Source: Sphingobium chungbukense (GTDB taxonomy: Bacteria; Pseudomonadota; Alphaproteobacteria; Sphingomonadales; Sphingomonadaceae). From it: a stretch of 64,000 bases of DNA. Shown here piece by piece: positions 36,740 through 45,756 of the stretch. A model generated the notes under the pieces. The model worked only from the letters and a program-made list of their open reading frames with translations. It made no database searches and was not told the DNA's origin. A program made the position numbers and the translations under genes. The stretch's first letter is position 1; the number at the start of each line of letters is the position of its first letter. The DNA is taken from the NCBI RefSeq assembly GCF_001005725.1, contig NZ_LBIC01000001.1:584501-648500 (forward strand). The letters are read 5' to 3'.

Positions 36740-37720
36740 TCAGGCGGACCCGATCAGCAACGTGACATTGTCGGTCCGCGGATTGCCGGGTGCCGAAGCA
36801 TCGGCCCTTTCCACATGCAGCACGCGATGCAGCACTTGGGGCACACCATAGGCGTGGCTTGCCATGCTGCCGGGAAAGACCGCCAATGTGCGCCGGTCGA
36901 TGGGTAGGTCGACCCATTGCCCGTTCATGAAAATCTGGGTCAGCATATGATGACGTTGACCACATAGGGCCGAAAAATAGCGATAGTCGACATGCGCGCC
37001 CTCGATCAGGCGCTGCCCCGGCGCAAGGTCGTGCCTGCGATCACCACGCAGCAGCCAGCGGTTGATCGCCGCGACAATGCGTCCGACGCCCGGCACACAC
37101 GCCATTATTCCGTAAAGGTCGGACGCGCCTCGCCCGCTCAGCATGCCCGCAGCCTCCCAGCGTCGTTCGTCGAGCGCGCAGCCTGCCCGTCCCCAGCGCC
37201 CCAGCGAATTGCGCGCCAGCGCCCCCAGCCGGTCGAAATCGCCCATGCTTTCCTGATATTTCAGCCGTTGCACCACGATCCGGAAATCCAAAGGCGGCGT
37301 CCCCGGCGGCGCCAGCGCGGCCATCAGCCGGGAACCGACCGCCCAGCACTGATCGAGCACCGCCTGTTGCGTCGCATAACGCCGGTTTCCCTGCACGAAA
37401 TAGGCCGGACGAGCGGTGACATGATCCGTGCCTCCATCGCGTGACAGCGCCATTTTCCGGGCGATATAGCCGTGCCGACCGGGCTGAAAGTAGAACAGGT
37501 CGCCCAGGCTCGCGGTGATGTCGCCGCTGCCATGATAGTTGCGCGCTATATCGACCAGCGACGCTTCCCAGGGCATTTGTTCGGCCGACTGTTCGAACAG
37601 CCCGTGCCACAGTTCGGCTATCACCTCCGGACAACGCACCAGCACCGCCGCATGGCCTGCGCCGAACAGGCGAGCCAGCGAGCCAGGCTCCAGATCCTGC
37701 AATGCCAGCTCCGCGATCAT
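36740..37720 (-). CDS. Isopenicillin-N-synthase-like non-heme iron oxygenase (predicted)
   Basis: The 326-residue protein is not a standard exopolysaccharide enzyme. The C-terminal half carries an iron facial triad in the order seen in the IPNS/2-oxoglutarate oxygenase fold. His243-x-Asp245 lies in EGAHVDYRYFSALCG, then W.DLPIDRRTLAVFPGSMA as the jelly-roll core, then His298 in LHRVLHVE. The 55-residue spacing between the histidines fits the family, and an arginine-containing RTDNVTLLIG strand follows. It might hydroxylate or desaturate a sugar, lipid or amino-acid substituent. It converges on the ligase gene with 3 bp between stops. The fold is inferred from motifs only. Confidence 0.5.
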   Translation of the reverse strand: MIAELALQDLEPGSLARLFGAGHAAVLVRCPEVIAELWHGLFEQSAEQMPWEASLVDIARNYHGSGDITASLGDLFYFQPGRHGYIARKMALSRDGGTDHVTARPAYFVQGNRRYATQQAVLDQCWAVGSRLMAALAPPGTPPLDFRIVVQRLKYQESMGDFDRLGALARNSLGRWGRAGCALDERRWEAAGMLSGRGASDLYGIMACVPGVGRIVAAINRWLLRGDRRHDLAPGQRLIEGAHVDYRYFSALCGQRHHMLTQIFMNGQWVDLPIDRRTLAVFPGSMASHAYGVPQVLHRVLHVERADASAPGNPRTDNVTLLIGSA

Positions 37721-38026
37721 CCCGTTTTCCCCTGCGCGGAGCGTTCTTATCCTCGATCAAGCTCGGCGCAATGGCCCGAAATGGGCGATCCGGAATAGTC
37801 AGCAATGCACCAGAAATGCTTAGGAAAGCGACCGGCCTCTTCAGGCGCGGGCTATCGAAAAAAGCGGCATGGCCTGATCCGAAGGGTTAGCACCTATGCG
37901 CATCCATCCGCCCCGATGCGCTTTTGCTCTGACACGCGACAAGCCGCAATATCGGCATGATAGAGGGAACCGCCCTTCGCATGGGCCGTGCCCATGTGCC
38001 TTCGCGATGCGACAGGGGAGATTATC
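37721..38026. other. Divergent regulatory gap before wzc
   Basis: This 306-bp region separates the leftward oxygenase gene from wzc. It contains a seven-pair hairpin GCGCATC / GATGCGC (37898-37904, 37915-37921) followed by four T, which might be a weak terminator or operator. The strong ribosome site of wzc (GGGGAG, 38015-38020) also lies here. No gene is seen. Confidence 0.4.
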
Positions 38027-40300
38027 ATGGCGTCTGCACGGCTGACACTGATCGACGGTGCTTCGTCCGGTGGCGGCGCGGAAAAGCCGGGCGACCTGTC
38101 CTTCGAATTGCAGCAAATGTCCGCGCGACAGATCTGGTTCCTGCTGCGTCGTCACATGAAGCTGGTGGCGGCCATCGTGATCAGCTGCGTGGTGGTGGTT
38201 CTGCTCGTCCAGCTGCAACTGCCCAACCGCTATGAGGCGACCGCCACGGTCCAGGTGGAGCTGAACGACTCTACCGGCTCCAACCAGGCCGACGCCACCC
38301 GCAACCAGCAGCGCGTCGCCAATGAGGCGCGCATGTATCGGTCGCAGGCGCTGGCCGAACAGGTGGTGCGCGACCTCAATCTGACGCGCAATCCCGCCTT
38401 CACCCATGGCGTGCCGATGACGGTGCAGCAGGGCGCCGTCCAGCTGACCAAGAATGTGCGGGTGGTGAGTTCGACCGATTCGGATTTCATCGACATCATC
38501 GTCCAGTCGCAAAAGGCGGAACTGGCCGCGCGCATCGCCAACCGCTTCGTCGACAGCCTCCAGAAGATGCGCTCGCAGCGTCGCCAGACCTGGCGCGATG
38601 GTCTAAGCACCGCGCTGGACAAGGAAACCGCGCGCCTCGCGCACGAGGTCGAGGTGGCCGAACGCAATGTCGCCGATTTCCGCCGCGCGCATCTGATGCC
38701 GATGGGAGCGGGCAGTGCGGAGGATTATCAGCAGATGAACCGCATCGCGGTGGAGGCCGCCTCCACCGCCGCGATGAGCAGCGCGATGCAGGCGCAGGCG
38801 GCGGGCGTCAGCCGCGCCGCCGCGATGCGGACGGTGGCGGGCGCGACCTCTCCCGCGCTCGACAACCTCCAGAAGCAATATGACGACCTCGTCCGTCAGC
38901 GTTCCGAAATCTCGGTACAGATGGGCGCTGCCCATCCGCAAATGCGGGCGCTTTCGGCGCAGATCGCGCAGGTCGGCGATGCCCTGCAAAAGGAGCGGGC
39001 TGCCGTCGTCGTCACCCAGCAGACGAAGAACGATACCGACGCCGGGCGCGAACGGGCGATGGCGGTGGCGGAGGCCAGCGCGGCTTCGGCCCGCGCCGGG
39101 CAGCTTCAATCGAAACTCAATGCGATCACCGGTGCGGCCTTCCGCAACAACGCGAACCTCGTCGACCTGTCGATCCTCGACCGGCGGGCGGAGGTCGCGC
39201 GCCAGGCCTATCTCACCACGGCGCAGCGGGCCCAGACGGTGCAGTCGGAACTGGAAACCACAGGTGTCAACTCGACCATGGTGTCGGCCGCCCCCGTGCC
39301 GCTCTATCCGGTGGCGCCCGCACCCAAGAAGATGGCGCTGGCCGCTTTCGTCGGCTCGTCCGTCCTGGCCTTTCTGATCGTGCTGGGGATCGAGATGTTC
39401 GACAACCGGCTGCGCAGCGGCGACCAGCTCCGTCGGCTCTTCGGCCTGCGTACGCTGGCGATGCTGCCCCGGCTGGAGGGGACGATCGGCACCACGATCG
39501 AGGAAAATCCGGTCATCACGGAACCGCAGTCGCTTTTCACCGAAGTGGCCCGCAACCTGGCCAGCGAGATAGAGGATATTCCCCATGACGGCGCCAGCCA
39601 GCGCGTGCTGGTGACCTCGCCTTTGCCGGGTGACGGCAAGTCCAGCGTTGCCCTGACGCTGGCCGCCGCCGCCGCCTCCATGGGACGCCGCGCCATCGTG
39701 GTCGATCTGGACCTGCGCCGGCCCGGTCCCAGCATCTTGCGGTCGATCCAGCATGAATCGGACACTCCAGACCTGATCGAAGTGCTGACCCATGCCGGCG
39801 AGAGCCGCCGGCTCATACCCCAGGCCGAACCCCATGTGGACCATGACGTGGCCGAGGGTGCGGCGCCCCGTGCGCTGATGCCGGTGGTGCTCAGCACCCG
39901 CGAACAGATCCGCAATCCCGCCGCCGTCGTGCAGGGATGGCAGGTCGGCCGTCTGCTCGATGACCTGCGCGACCGGTTCGATCTCGTCGTCATCAACGCG
40001 CCCGCCATCCTGGCCGTGCGGGATGCCCGGACGCTCTCCACCCTGGCGGACTCGACGGTGATGGTCGTGCGCTGGGGCCATACCACGGTCGAACAACTGC
40101 GCGCCTCGCTCCAGATGGTGAACAACCAGGTGGTCGGCGCCGTCTTCAACCAGGTCGATTATGAGGAACATGCAAGGCGCGGCTATGGCGACGCCGTGCA
40201 GTTCTACATGGGTTCGGCCGCTTATTATTCCGACAGCTTCCCGGTCCGGCAGAGCTGGGTGAGCCGGGTGCGCCATGCCTTCGCGCGTCAGGCCGCGTGA
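38027..40300 (+). CDS. wzc: Wzc/ExoP-type polysaccharide co-polymerase and BY-tyrosine kinase
   Basis: This inner-membrane protein controls chain length and export by cycles of autophosphorylation. It has a Wzz domain bounded by two membrane helices (about residues 45-65 and 435-455) with a long coiled-coil periplasmic part. The cytosolic kinase has Walker [11 protein letters not shown] (Lys538), Walker A' VVDLDLRRP (Asp559) and a C-terminal tyrosine cluster ([18 protein letters not shown]) for phosphorylation. The 757-residue length is normal for fused enzymes. The start at 38027 has GGGGAG seven bases upstream. Its stop overlaps the GTG of the LuxR gene. No Wzb phosphatase is seen in the window. 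Confidence 0.92.
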   Translation: MASARLTLIDGASSGGGAEKPGDLSFELQQMSARQIWFLLRRHMKLVAAIVISCVVVVLLVQLQLPNRYEATATVQVELNDSTGSNQADATRNQQRVANEARMYRSQALAEQVVRDLNLTRNPAFTHGVPMTVQQGAVQLTKNVRVVSSTDSDFIDIIVQSQKAELAARIANRFVDSLQKMRSQRRQTWRDGLSTALDKETARLAHEVEVAERNVADFRRAHLMPMGAGSAEDYQQMNRIAVEAASTAAMSSAMQAQAAGVSRAAAMRTVAGATSPALDNLQKQYDDLVRQRSEISVQMGAAHPQMRALSAQIAQVGDALQKERAAVVVTQQTKNDTDAGRERAMAVAEASAASARAGQLQSKLNAITGAAFRNNANLVDLSILDRRAEVARQAYLTTAQRAQTVQSELETTGVNSTMVSAAPVPLYPVAPAPKKMALAAFVGSSVLAFLIVLGIEMFDNRLRSGDQLRRLFGLRTLAMLPRLEGTIGTTIEENPVITEPQSLFTEVARNLASEIEDIPHDGASQRVLVTSPLPGDGKSSVALTLAAAAASMGRRAIVVDLDLRRPGPSILRSIQHESDTPDLIEVLTHAGESRRLIPQAEPHVDHDVAEGAAPRALMPVVLSTREQIRNPAAVVQGWQVGRLLDDLRDRFDLVVINAPAILAVRDARTLSTLADSTVMVVRWGHTTVEQLRASLQMVNNQVVGAVFNQVDYEEHARRGYGDAVQFYMGSAAYYSDSFPVRQSWVSRVRHAFARQAA

Positions 40301-41040
40301 GCGCGCTGCCGCCCTCGCCTCCGGCTTCGCCGCAGATTATTTGTTTCGAAAGCGTAATAGTGGAAGAGGATGCCTCGAAAATCAAACTCCTGATCATCGA
40401 CGGCAGCCCGCTGCGCCGCGCCTGCATCGTTGTGGCGCTGGGCACGGCGGGGACCCGGGTGCTGCCGCAATTCGGACTGGAAACCGCAGGGGCGGTGGAA
40501 ATGCCCGACGTCATCCTGTTCCAGACGGGCGATTCCGATGCGGAGACCGCAGCCCTTCCCATCCAGATTGGCGAAGCCAGGCGGCGCTGGTCCGCGGCCG
40601 CGATCCTGGTGGTCGCCGACCATCATAATGAAGCGCTGATGCAGGCGGCCGTCGCCGCGGGCGCGCAGGGATTGCTGCACTCCAGCGTGGACATAGCCAC
40701 CATGCAGAAGACGCTGTCCCTGCTGAAGGAAGGGCTGGCGGTCTATCCCGCGGCCCTTGCGAGGGGCCTGTACGCACGGCTGGCGTCTGCGGCCGGAACC
40801 AACGGGGTCAATGAACGGATCGCCGTGGCGGTGGACAAGTTCAAGCTGCTGACCAAGCGGCAACGCGACGTGCTCCGCCTCCTCGCCCAGGGGGCCTCCA
40901 ACAAGGACATCGCCCAACGGCTCAACATCAGCGAGAGTACGGTGAAGGTTCATGTGCGGGCGATCATGGCCGTGAACGGCGCTTCGAACCGCACCCAGAT
41001 CGTCGCTCATCTGCTCAAGGGCGGTGACGACGAGGTTTAG
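40297..41040 (+). CDS. LuxR-type regulator with degenerate receiver domain
   Basis: The 247-residue protein has an N-terminal receiver-like fold and a C-terminal LuxR helix-turn-helix ([31 protein letters not shown]). The receiver lacks the phosphoacceptor: where DVVLLD is usual it reads DVILFQ. The conserved lysine region reads LLHSS. It is therefore probably controlled by something other than phosphorylation. Its GTG start overlaps the wzc stop by 4 bp, so kinase and regulator are made together. It likely tunes the polysaccharide genes. Confidence 0.85.
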   Translation: MSALPPSPPASPQIICFESVIVEEDASKIKLLIIDGSPLRRACIVVALGTAGTRVLPQFGLETAGAVEMPDVILFQTGDSDAETAALPIQIGEARRRWSAAAILVVADHHNEALMQAAVAAGAQGLLHSSVDIATMQKTLSLLKEGLAVYPAALARGLYARLASAAGTNGVNERIAVAVDKFKLLTKRQRDVLRLLAQGASNKDIAQRLNISESTVKVHVRAIMAVNGASNRTQIVAHLLKGGDDEV

Positions 41041-41087
41041 GACCGGCATGGGGGCCCAGCCTGTCGCAGCGAAAGCGCCGGTTTAAT

Positions 41088-42470
41088 TCATCCTGCCGTT
41101 GCCGCCACCGGCCGCACCCGTGCCCGGCGCAGCCAGATCACGTCCAGCAGCACCGCTGTCACAACGCCCAGAATGACATGGGCGATGTTGCCGCCGATCG
41201 GCCCGTAGCGCGGCACGGCATAGGCCGCGACCGCGACGAACAGAGCCGTGCCGAAACCGGATATCGCCAGCACCTTCCAGCTCTGGTTCATCGCCAGCAT
41301 CGCCGACCGCGATGGCGCGGCATGCAGCATCAGCATCACGGCGATCAATTGGGTCAGCAGCAATATATAGGTTTGGGAATAGGCCTCACCCGGTCCCAGC
41401 CGGATCAGGAGAGGTCCAAAGAGCCAGGCGCCCGCCAGCATGGCAAAGCCCACCGCAGCCAGTGCCGCCTGCACTTGCAGGGTCGCCCCGCGGAAGTTGC
41501 GGATATTGCCGTTCGCCCACATGCGGGCGACGTCGGGATAGACCACCGCCTGTACCTGTGCGCCGACCTGGGTCGCGACCTTGGCGATCCGCTTGGCAAG
41601 ATAATAGACCGCCGCCGCCGAACTGCCCGCTACCGCGCCGACGAACAGCGAGTCCGCTTCCGTGGTGATGACGCGCAATGTCAGTGACAGGTTGGTCGAA
41701 CAGGCGAAACCGAAGAAACCGGGGAAATCCCTTACCAGTCCCTTCAGCCGGGCGCGCAGGGGGTTGGGGATGCCCATCTGCCGCAGGGCGCGGAAGCCGA
41801 CCCAGAAGACCAGCACCGATCCCAACGCCTGCGATACGGTCCATGCCACCATGAAGCCGACGACGCCCGCATGCATCATCATGCAGATGAAAGCGAGCAG
41901 GATGCGCAGCACATTGCCGGCAACCTGCGCATAGGCCAGCATCTTGAACTGGCCGGACAGGCGCAGGGCGGCGGTCGGCACGCCCGCGATGTTGAACAGG
42001 GTCGCGACCGAATAGATCGCCACCAGTTCCACATGCAGCGGTTTCAACCCGAACAGCGGTCCGAACAGCAGGGCCAGGCCGATCGCGCTGAAGGCGGCCA
42101 GCGCGGCCGCGCCCATGTCGAGCATCAGGCCGTAGCAATAGAGCCGCTGCATCCGTCGAGGCGAACCTTGCGCCTCCTCCTGCACGGCGAAGCGGATCAG
42201 CGGCTGCCAGGATTCAAAGCGCAGGATGCGCTCGACCACGCGGTTATAGGAGAGGACCAGGACCATGACGCCGTAGGTCGCAGGTCCCAGCGAACGGGCC
42301 GCCATCGCGACGCTCACCAGCATGATCAGCGCGTTGAGGAAATTGCCCGACAGCAAATGCCCCACCGCGACCAGCCGGCCCCGGGTTCCCTTGACCAGGA
42401 ATCCCCCGAACCGACCGCGCAGCATGGGCAAGGCGCGTGCGGTCAGCACGCCCTTGATGGTATCATTCAT
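41088..42470 (-). CDS. Wzx-type polysaccharide flippase (MOP superfamily)
   Basis: The 460-residue protein has about twelve to fourteen membrane segments and matches the oligosaccharyl-lipid flippase family (SLGPATYGVMVLVLSYNRVVERILRFESWQ region). It should move the lipid-linked repeat unit to the periplasmic face for polymerisation. The start at 42470 has GGGGGGA six bases upstream; a further 37 open codons do not look membrane-directing. It converges with the wzc-luxR unit and follows the second LuxR gene by 28 bp, so it may be cotranscribed with it. Confidence 0.85.
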   Translation of the reverse strand: MNDTIKGVLTARALPMLRGRFGGFLVKGTRGRLVAVGHLLSGNFLNALIMLVSVAMAARSLGPATYGVMVLVLSYNRVVERILRFESWQPLIRFAVQEEAQGSPRRMQRLYCYGLMLDMGAAALAAFSAIGLALLFGPLFGLKPLHVELVAIYSVATLFNIAGVPTAALRLSGQFKMLAYAQVAGNVLRILLAFICMMMHAGVVGFMVAWTVSQALGSVLVFWVGFRALRQMGIPNPLRARLKGLVRDFPGFFGFACSTNLSLTLRVITTEADSLFVGAVAGSSAAAVYYLAKRIAKVATQVGAQVQAVVYPDVARMWANGNIRNFRGATLQVQAALAAVGFAMLAGAWLFGPLLIRLGPGEAYSQTYILLLTQLIAVMLMLHAAPSRSAMLAMNQSWKVLAISGFGTALFVAVAAYAVPRYGPIGGNIAHVILGVVTAVLLDVIWLRRARVRPVAATAG

Positions 42471-42498
42471 GACGATCCCCCCATTGGGGTCGTGGAGA

Positions 42499-43251
42499 TC
42501 AGAGTCGGTTTGCGACCCCGGCCAGTTCCAGAACCGGCAATTGCGCCGGATGAGGAATGCTGACGGGCAGTTCGGGTTCAACCTCGGTCACGCGTCCGCG
42601 CATCCCGTGATTGGCGGCCCAGATCGCTGCCTGGGTGCGGTTCTTGACGCGCAGCTTGCGCAGCACCGCCTTTACATGGACCTTCACCGTCGCTTCGCTG
42701 ATGTCCATCCGCTTGGAAATGACCTTGTTCGGGCATCCCATGATCAGCCAGCGCAGGATTTCCAGCTCCCGGTCGGACAGGCAGGCGGCATCCACCGGCC
42801 GTTCGACCTCCAGTGCATCGGTCAGGCTGGGCCGCGATTGCAGCTCATCGGCCAGTTGCGGCGGCAACACCCGCTCGCCCATGGCCACCAGACGCAGCGT
42901 CGCCACCAGCCGGTCGCAGGAGATTTCCTTGACGATATAGCCCAATGCCCCCAACCGGAAAGCCTTGAGCATGATCTGGAAATCGAACCTGTCGGATAGC
43001 AGGACAAGATAGGAACAGGGGAAACGCTTGCGCAGAACGGACAGCGTTTCGACGTCCATCGATTCGGTTCCATCGTCGATCAACAACAACGATGGTCCGG
43101 TATCTTCTTCCGGCACCTCAATCTGTTGAAGTGCCGTTGTTATGCTTGGAAATTGAGTGACACGGAAGTCCCGCTCCATCAGGATACGGCTCAAACCCTC
43201 CCGAACTATCGCATTACCGCACAACAGACGCACATTGACTGGGTAAGACAT
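42499..43251 (-). CDS. NarL/FixJ-type response regulator (LuxR HTH)
   Basis: The 250-residue protein has a receiver-like domain (residues 1-125) and a LuxR helix-turn-helix (LSDRELEILRWLIMG, ISEATVKVHVKAVLRKL). The phosphoacceptor region LLLIDDGTES and the lysine in YIVKEI are kept, but the acidic pair near the N-terminus is replaced (RLLCGNAIVREG), so phosphorylation is doubtful. It differs from the regulator beside wzc. A perfect CtrA box lies 185 bp upstream in the AT-rich leader. It probably controls the surrounding polysaccharide operons. Confidence 0.88.
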   Translation of the reverse strand: MSYPVNVRLLCGNAIVREGLSRILMERDFRVTQFPSITTALQQIEVPEEDTGPSLLLIDDGTESMDVETLSVLRKRFPCSYLVLLSDRFDFQIMLKAFRLGALGYIVKEISCDRLVATLRLVAMGERVLPPQLADELQSRPSLTDALEVERPVDAACLSDRELEILRWLIMGCPNKVISKRMDISEATVKVHVKAVLRKLRVKNRTQAAIWAANHGMRGRVTEVEPELPVSIPHPAQLPVLELAGVANRL

Positions 43252-43595
43252 TGGGTGGTCCCCTCATGATCTCTCCTACCCCCGTAAGCAGGCCCCAAAC
43301 GGGATGTAGAAGACCAGTAAGTAAATGCCTGTAGTGCGACCCTTTCTTTTTCTTTCAACCACTTATCGGTAACCTCTTTGTGCGCGCTTAGGCCCCCGAT
43401 GTACAATAGAAATTTGGGGGTAGTGCAATATCCCGTTAACATATTGTTAAGCTGTAAAATTTTTTGGCCGATTTGGCGGGTATATTGCAAGCGCAGCAGC
43501 AAGCCTTACTACTTTGGTGGTATCGCGAACGGTGTAAATCGAGATTCGTTTCGCGAATCCATTTTTGCATGATTCGCAGCGATTTATGATCCATG
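43252..43595. promoter_or_regulatory. AT-rich regulatory region upstream of the LuxR gene
   Basis: This 344-bp gap is far richer in A and T than its surroundings and holds no gene. It contains a CtrA box (43436-43450) and a GC stem GCCCCC/GGGGG around 43390-43420. A six-pair hairpin GATTCG / CGAATC (43543-43559), which may weakly terminate the leftward glycan operon, is also present. A possible -35 TTGCAC with a poor -10 on the minus strand (about 43395-43427) could drive the LuxR gene; this promoter is uncertain. Confidence 0.5.
43436..43450 (-). promoter_or_regulatory. CtrA-binding box (TTAA-N7-TTAA)
   Basis: The bases TTAACATATTGTTAA give two TTAA half-sites separated by exactly seven bases. 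Read on the minus strand the second half is TTAAC, matching the full CtrA consensus and facing the LuxR gene. The site is also a perfect 6-3-6 palindrome, so a dimeric LuxR-type protein is an alternative binder. Confidence 0.6.
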
Positions 43596-44279
43596 TTAAT
43601 TAATTTGGCGTATGAGAACAAAGGCTTCGGCAGCATGCCGGTAGACCGTCGCCCCCCTCGTCGTCGCCAGTGCGCGAATGGCTTCGACGGATCGTTCGTC
43701 CGGGGCGGGCTTGACCTGGGTTTCGAACGAGCAGAAGGCGGCGATCTTCCGTTCCAGCGTCGAACTGATGTCGACGAACAGATTGGGGATGAAGGCCGGC
43801 GTGACGCCTGGTGCCAGCCAGTTGGTCTCCGACAGCGTTTCGTAAGCCGCGACGCAGCTCGGCCCCGTGCTGCTGCGCGGGCGCGCATGAACCAGTGCTG
43901 CGTTGAAGACAATCTGATGATCGAGGTGGATGTCGCCGATGAAGGGGATCAGCAGCAGATCAGGGTCGATCCGCGCCAATGCCGATGAGAGGGCATGGTT
44001 CAGATCGCTCCTTCTGAGTTGATCGAGATTGGCTGCCGGGAAATCCAGGAATATCGTGCTTTTCACACCGATGATTTCATGCGCGCGCAGCGTTTCACTT
44101 CTAATACGCTGCACCAATTCTTCGTCGAACAGTGGCGGCTGGCCACGGGTGACGACGATGACATGGACATCCGCGCCCTCCGCCACTGCCCGCGCCATGG
44201 TGCCGCCGCAGCCCAAAATCTCGTCGTCCGCATGGGGGGCGACGATCGCGATACGGCGCGAATGGGAAAGCAGGGACAT
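43596..44279 (-). CDS. PIG-L/LmbE family N-deacetylase
   Basis: The 227-residue protein has the zinc-binding PHADDE motif at residues 15-20 (CGG follows) and the second metal-ligand segment DIHLDHQ. Family members remove N-acetyl groups from GlcNAc-type sugars or related amides. It lies 3 bp downstream of a formyltransferase gene on the same strand. This suggests that an amino group freed by this enzyme may then be formylated. It is the last gene of a four-gene leftward operon. Confidence 0.88.
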   Translation of the reverse strand: MSLLSHSRRIAIVAPHADDEILGCGGTMARAVAEGADVHVIVVTRGQPPLFDEELVQRIRSETLRAHEIIGVKSTIFLDFPAANLDQLRRSDLNHALSSALARIDPDLLLIPFIGDIHLDHQIVFNAALVHARPRSSTGPSCVAAYETLSETNWLAPGVTPAFIPNLFVDISSTLERKIAAFCSFETQVKPAPDERSVEAIRALATTRGATVYRHAAEAFVLIRQIN

Positions 44280-44282
44280 GGG

Positions 44283-45197
44283 CTATTCCCCCAGAAGGAT
44301 ATGGAGCCGGGGCGGCTTGTCGGGGCCGCTCCATCGCGTCGCGGTAAGGGCGGTGTTCTCCCCGCACAGCACCGTGAAACAGTCGGCGGTGCGCAGGACG
44401 ATCTGGCCCGGCCGCGCGGCGTGGCGCGCCCCGATGTCGGACAGGACGGCCGACCAGATGCGAAGGTCGGCGCCGCCGGCCTTGGTGAAGGCGCCGGGAT
44501 AGGGACGGCCCGTGGCCCGGATCAAGCGCAGCACATCCTCCGCCCGCTGGGCCCAATCGATCCGTCCATCCCCCGGTGTCCGTCGCGCGGCCCAGGTCGC
44601 GCAGCTTTCATCCTGGTTCTTGCGCGGCATGTCGCCCGCCGCCAGCCGATCCAGCGATCGGTCGAGCATGGCGGCAAGCGCCTCCATATGCTTGGCGTAA
44701 AGCGAAGCCGCCGTTTCCATCGGCGCGACATGGAAGAAGTGCTGATCCAGGATCGCGCCGGTATCCGTCCCCGCATCGATCCAGAACAACGTCCCGGCGG
44801 TGATCGGTTCCTGTTGCAAGATGGTCCAGGGAATGGCGGCGCGCCCCCTCAGCCGGGGCAGGGCGGCGGGATGGTAGCCGATCACCCGATCTGGAAACAG
44901 CTCGCGAAAGGCGGTCCCGCAGATTTGCGACCAGCCCATGACGAATGCCATGTCGGCTCGGGTATCGCGCAAGGCGGACAGCGTTTCTTCGCGGTTGATA
45001 TTGTCGACATGGATGACCGGGCAGCCCCGGTCCCGTGCCACTGGGCCCAGATCGACGAAATCCGAATGGCGCTCCGCCAGCGCCGGATCGAGCGTGACGA
45101 CGGCCGCCACGTCCCAGCCGGAATGCCGTGTGATCGCGTCGAAGGCGATGCGGGTGGTTTCAACCGCCCCAATGAGGAGGGCGCGCTTCGTCGACAT
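44283..45197 (-). CDS. Formyltransferase-fold protein (Fmt-like sugar N-formyltransferase)
   Basis: The 304-residue protein resembles methionyl-tRNA and sugar formyltransferases that use N10-formyl-tetrahydrofolate. The core motif reads VIGYHPAALPRLRGRAAIPW, followed by GTLFWIDAGTDTGAI. The catalytic His109 and Asp145 are present, but the usual asparagine two residues before the histidine (N-x-H) is Gly107. That is odd for a formyltransferase. The start at 45197 overlaps the sugar-transferase gene by 38 bp. With the adjacent deacetylase it probably modifies an amino sugar. It is not tRNA-directed in this context. Confidence 0.78.
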   Translation of the reverse strand: MSTKRALLIGAVETTRIAFDAITRHSGWDVAAVVTLDPALAERHSDFVDLGPVARDRGCPVIHVDNINREETLSALRDTRADMAFVMGWSQICGTAFRELFPDRVIGYHPAALPRLRGRAAIPWTILQQEPITAGTLFWIDAGTDTGAILDQHFFHVAPMETAASLYAKHMEALAAMLDRSLDRLAAGDMPRKNQDESCATWAARRTPGDGRIDWAQRAEDVLRLIRATGRPYPGAFTKAGGADLRIWSAVLSDIGARHAARPGQIVLRTADCFTVLCGENTALTATRWSGPDKPPRLHILLGE

Positions 45198-45756
45198 GCC
45201 AGTTGATCCTCTTTTCGCCGGCAACCACGACCAGCAGCGTGCGCAGGATGATCCACGCGTCCAGCCATGCGCTGCGGTTGCGCACATACCAGAGGTCGAA
45301 GCGCAGCTTCTCCTCGACGGTCAGCAGCGTATTGCCGCTGACCTGTGCCATTCCGGTGAGGCCCGGCCGCACCGCTCCGCGCAGCCGGCCATCCTGCCGC
45401 ATCGCACGGATGGTTTCGGTCAGCAGCGGGCGCGGTCCGACGAAATCCATGTCGCCCCGCGCTATGTTGATGAGTTCGGGGAGTTCATCCAGCCGCGATC
45501 TGCGCAGGAACCGGCCCAGTGCCGTCACCCGATCGGCATCGGGCAGTGGTAAGCCCCGCCCGTCGCGCGCATCGCGCATGGTCCGGAACTTCACCATCTC
45601 GAAAGCTTGCCCGTTCTGGCCGCTGCGCCGCTGGCGGAACAGCACCGGCCGCCCCATGTCGAGCAGCACCAGCGCGCCGAGCAGCAGCAGCAGGGGCGAA
45701 AGCAGCGCGAACAGAGCAAGAGCCAGCAGTCCTGCCGGTCGGAGCCAGGCGCTCAT
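45160..45756 (-). CDS. PglC-like initiating sugar-phosphate transferase
   Basis: The 198-residue protein belongs to the small monotopic phosphoglycosyltransferase family. It has one N-terminal membrane helix, the basic FRQRRSGQNGQAFEM segment, KFRTM, the catalytic Asp-Glu pair in RLDELPELINI, and VGPRPLL. It transfers a sugar-1-phosphate from a UDP-sugar to undecaprenyl phosphate and so starts repeat-unit assembly. The nearby PglF-like dehydratase and aminotransferase suggest a di-amino or amino-deoxy sugar as substrate. Its start overlaps the upstream glycosyltransferase stop (ATGA). Confidence 0.9.
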   Translation of the reverse strand: MSAWLRPAGLLALALFALLSPLLLLLGALVLLDMGRPVLFRQRRSGQNGQAFEMVKFRTMRDARDGRGLPLPDADRVTALGRFLRRSRLDELPELINIARGDMDFVGPRPLLTETIRAMRQDGRLRGAVRPGLTGMAQVSGNTLLTVEEKLRFDLWYVRNRSAWLDAWIILRTLLVVVAGEKRINWHVDEARPPHWGG

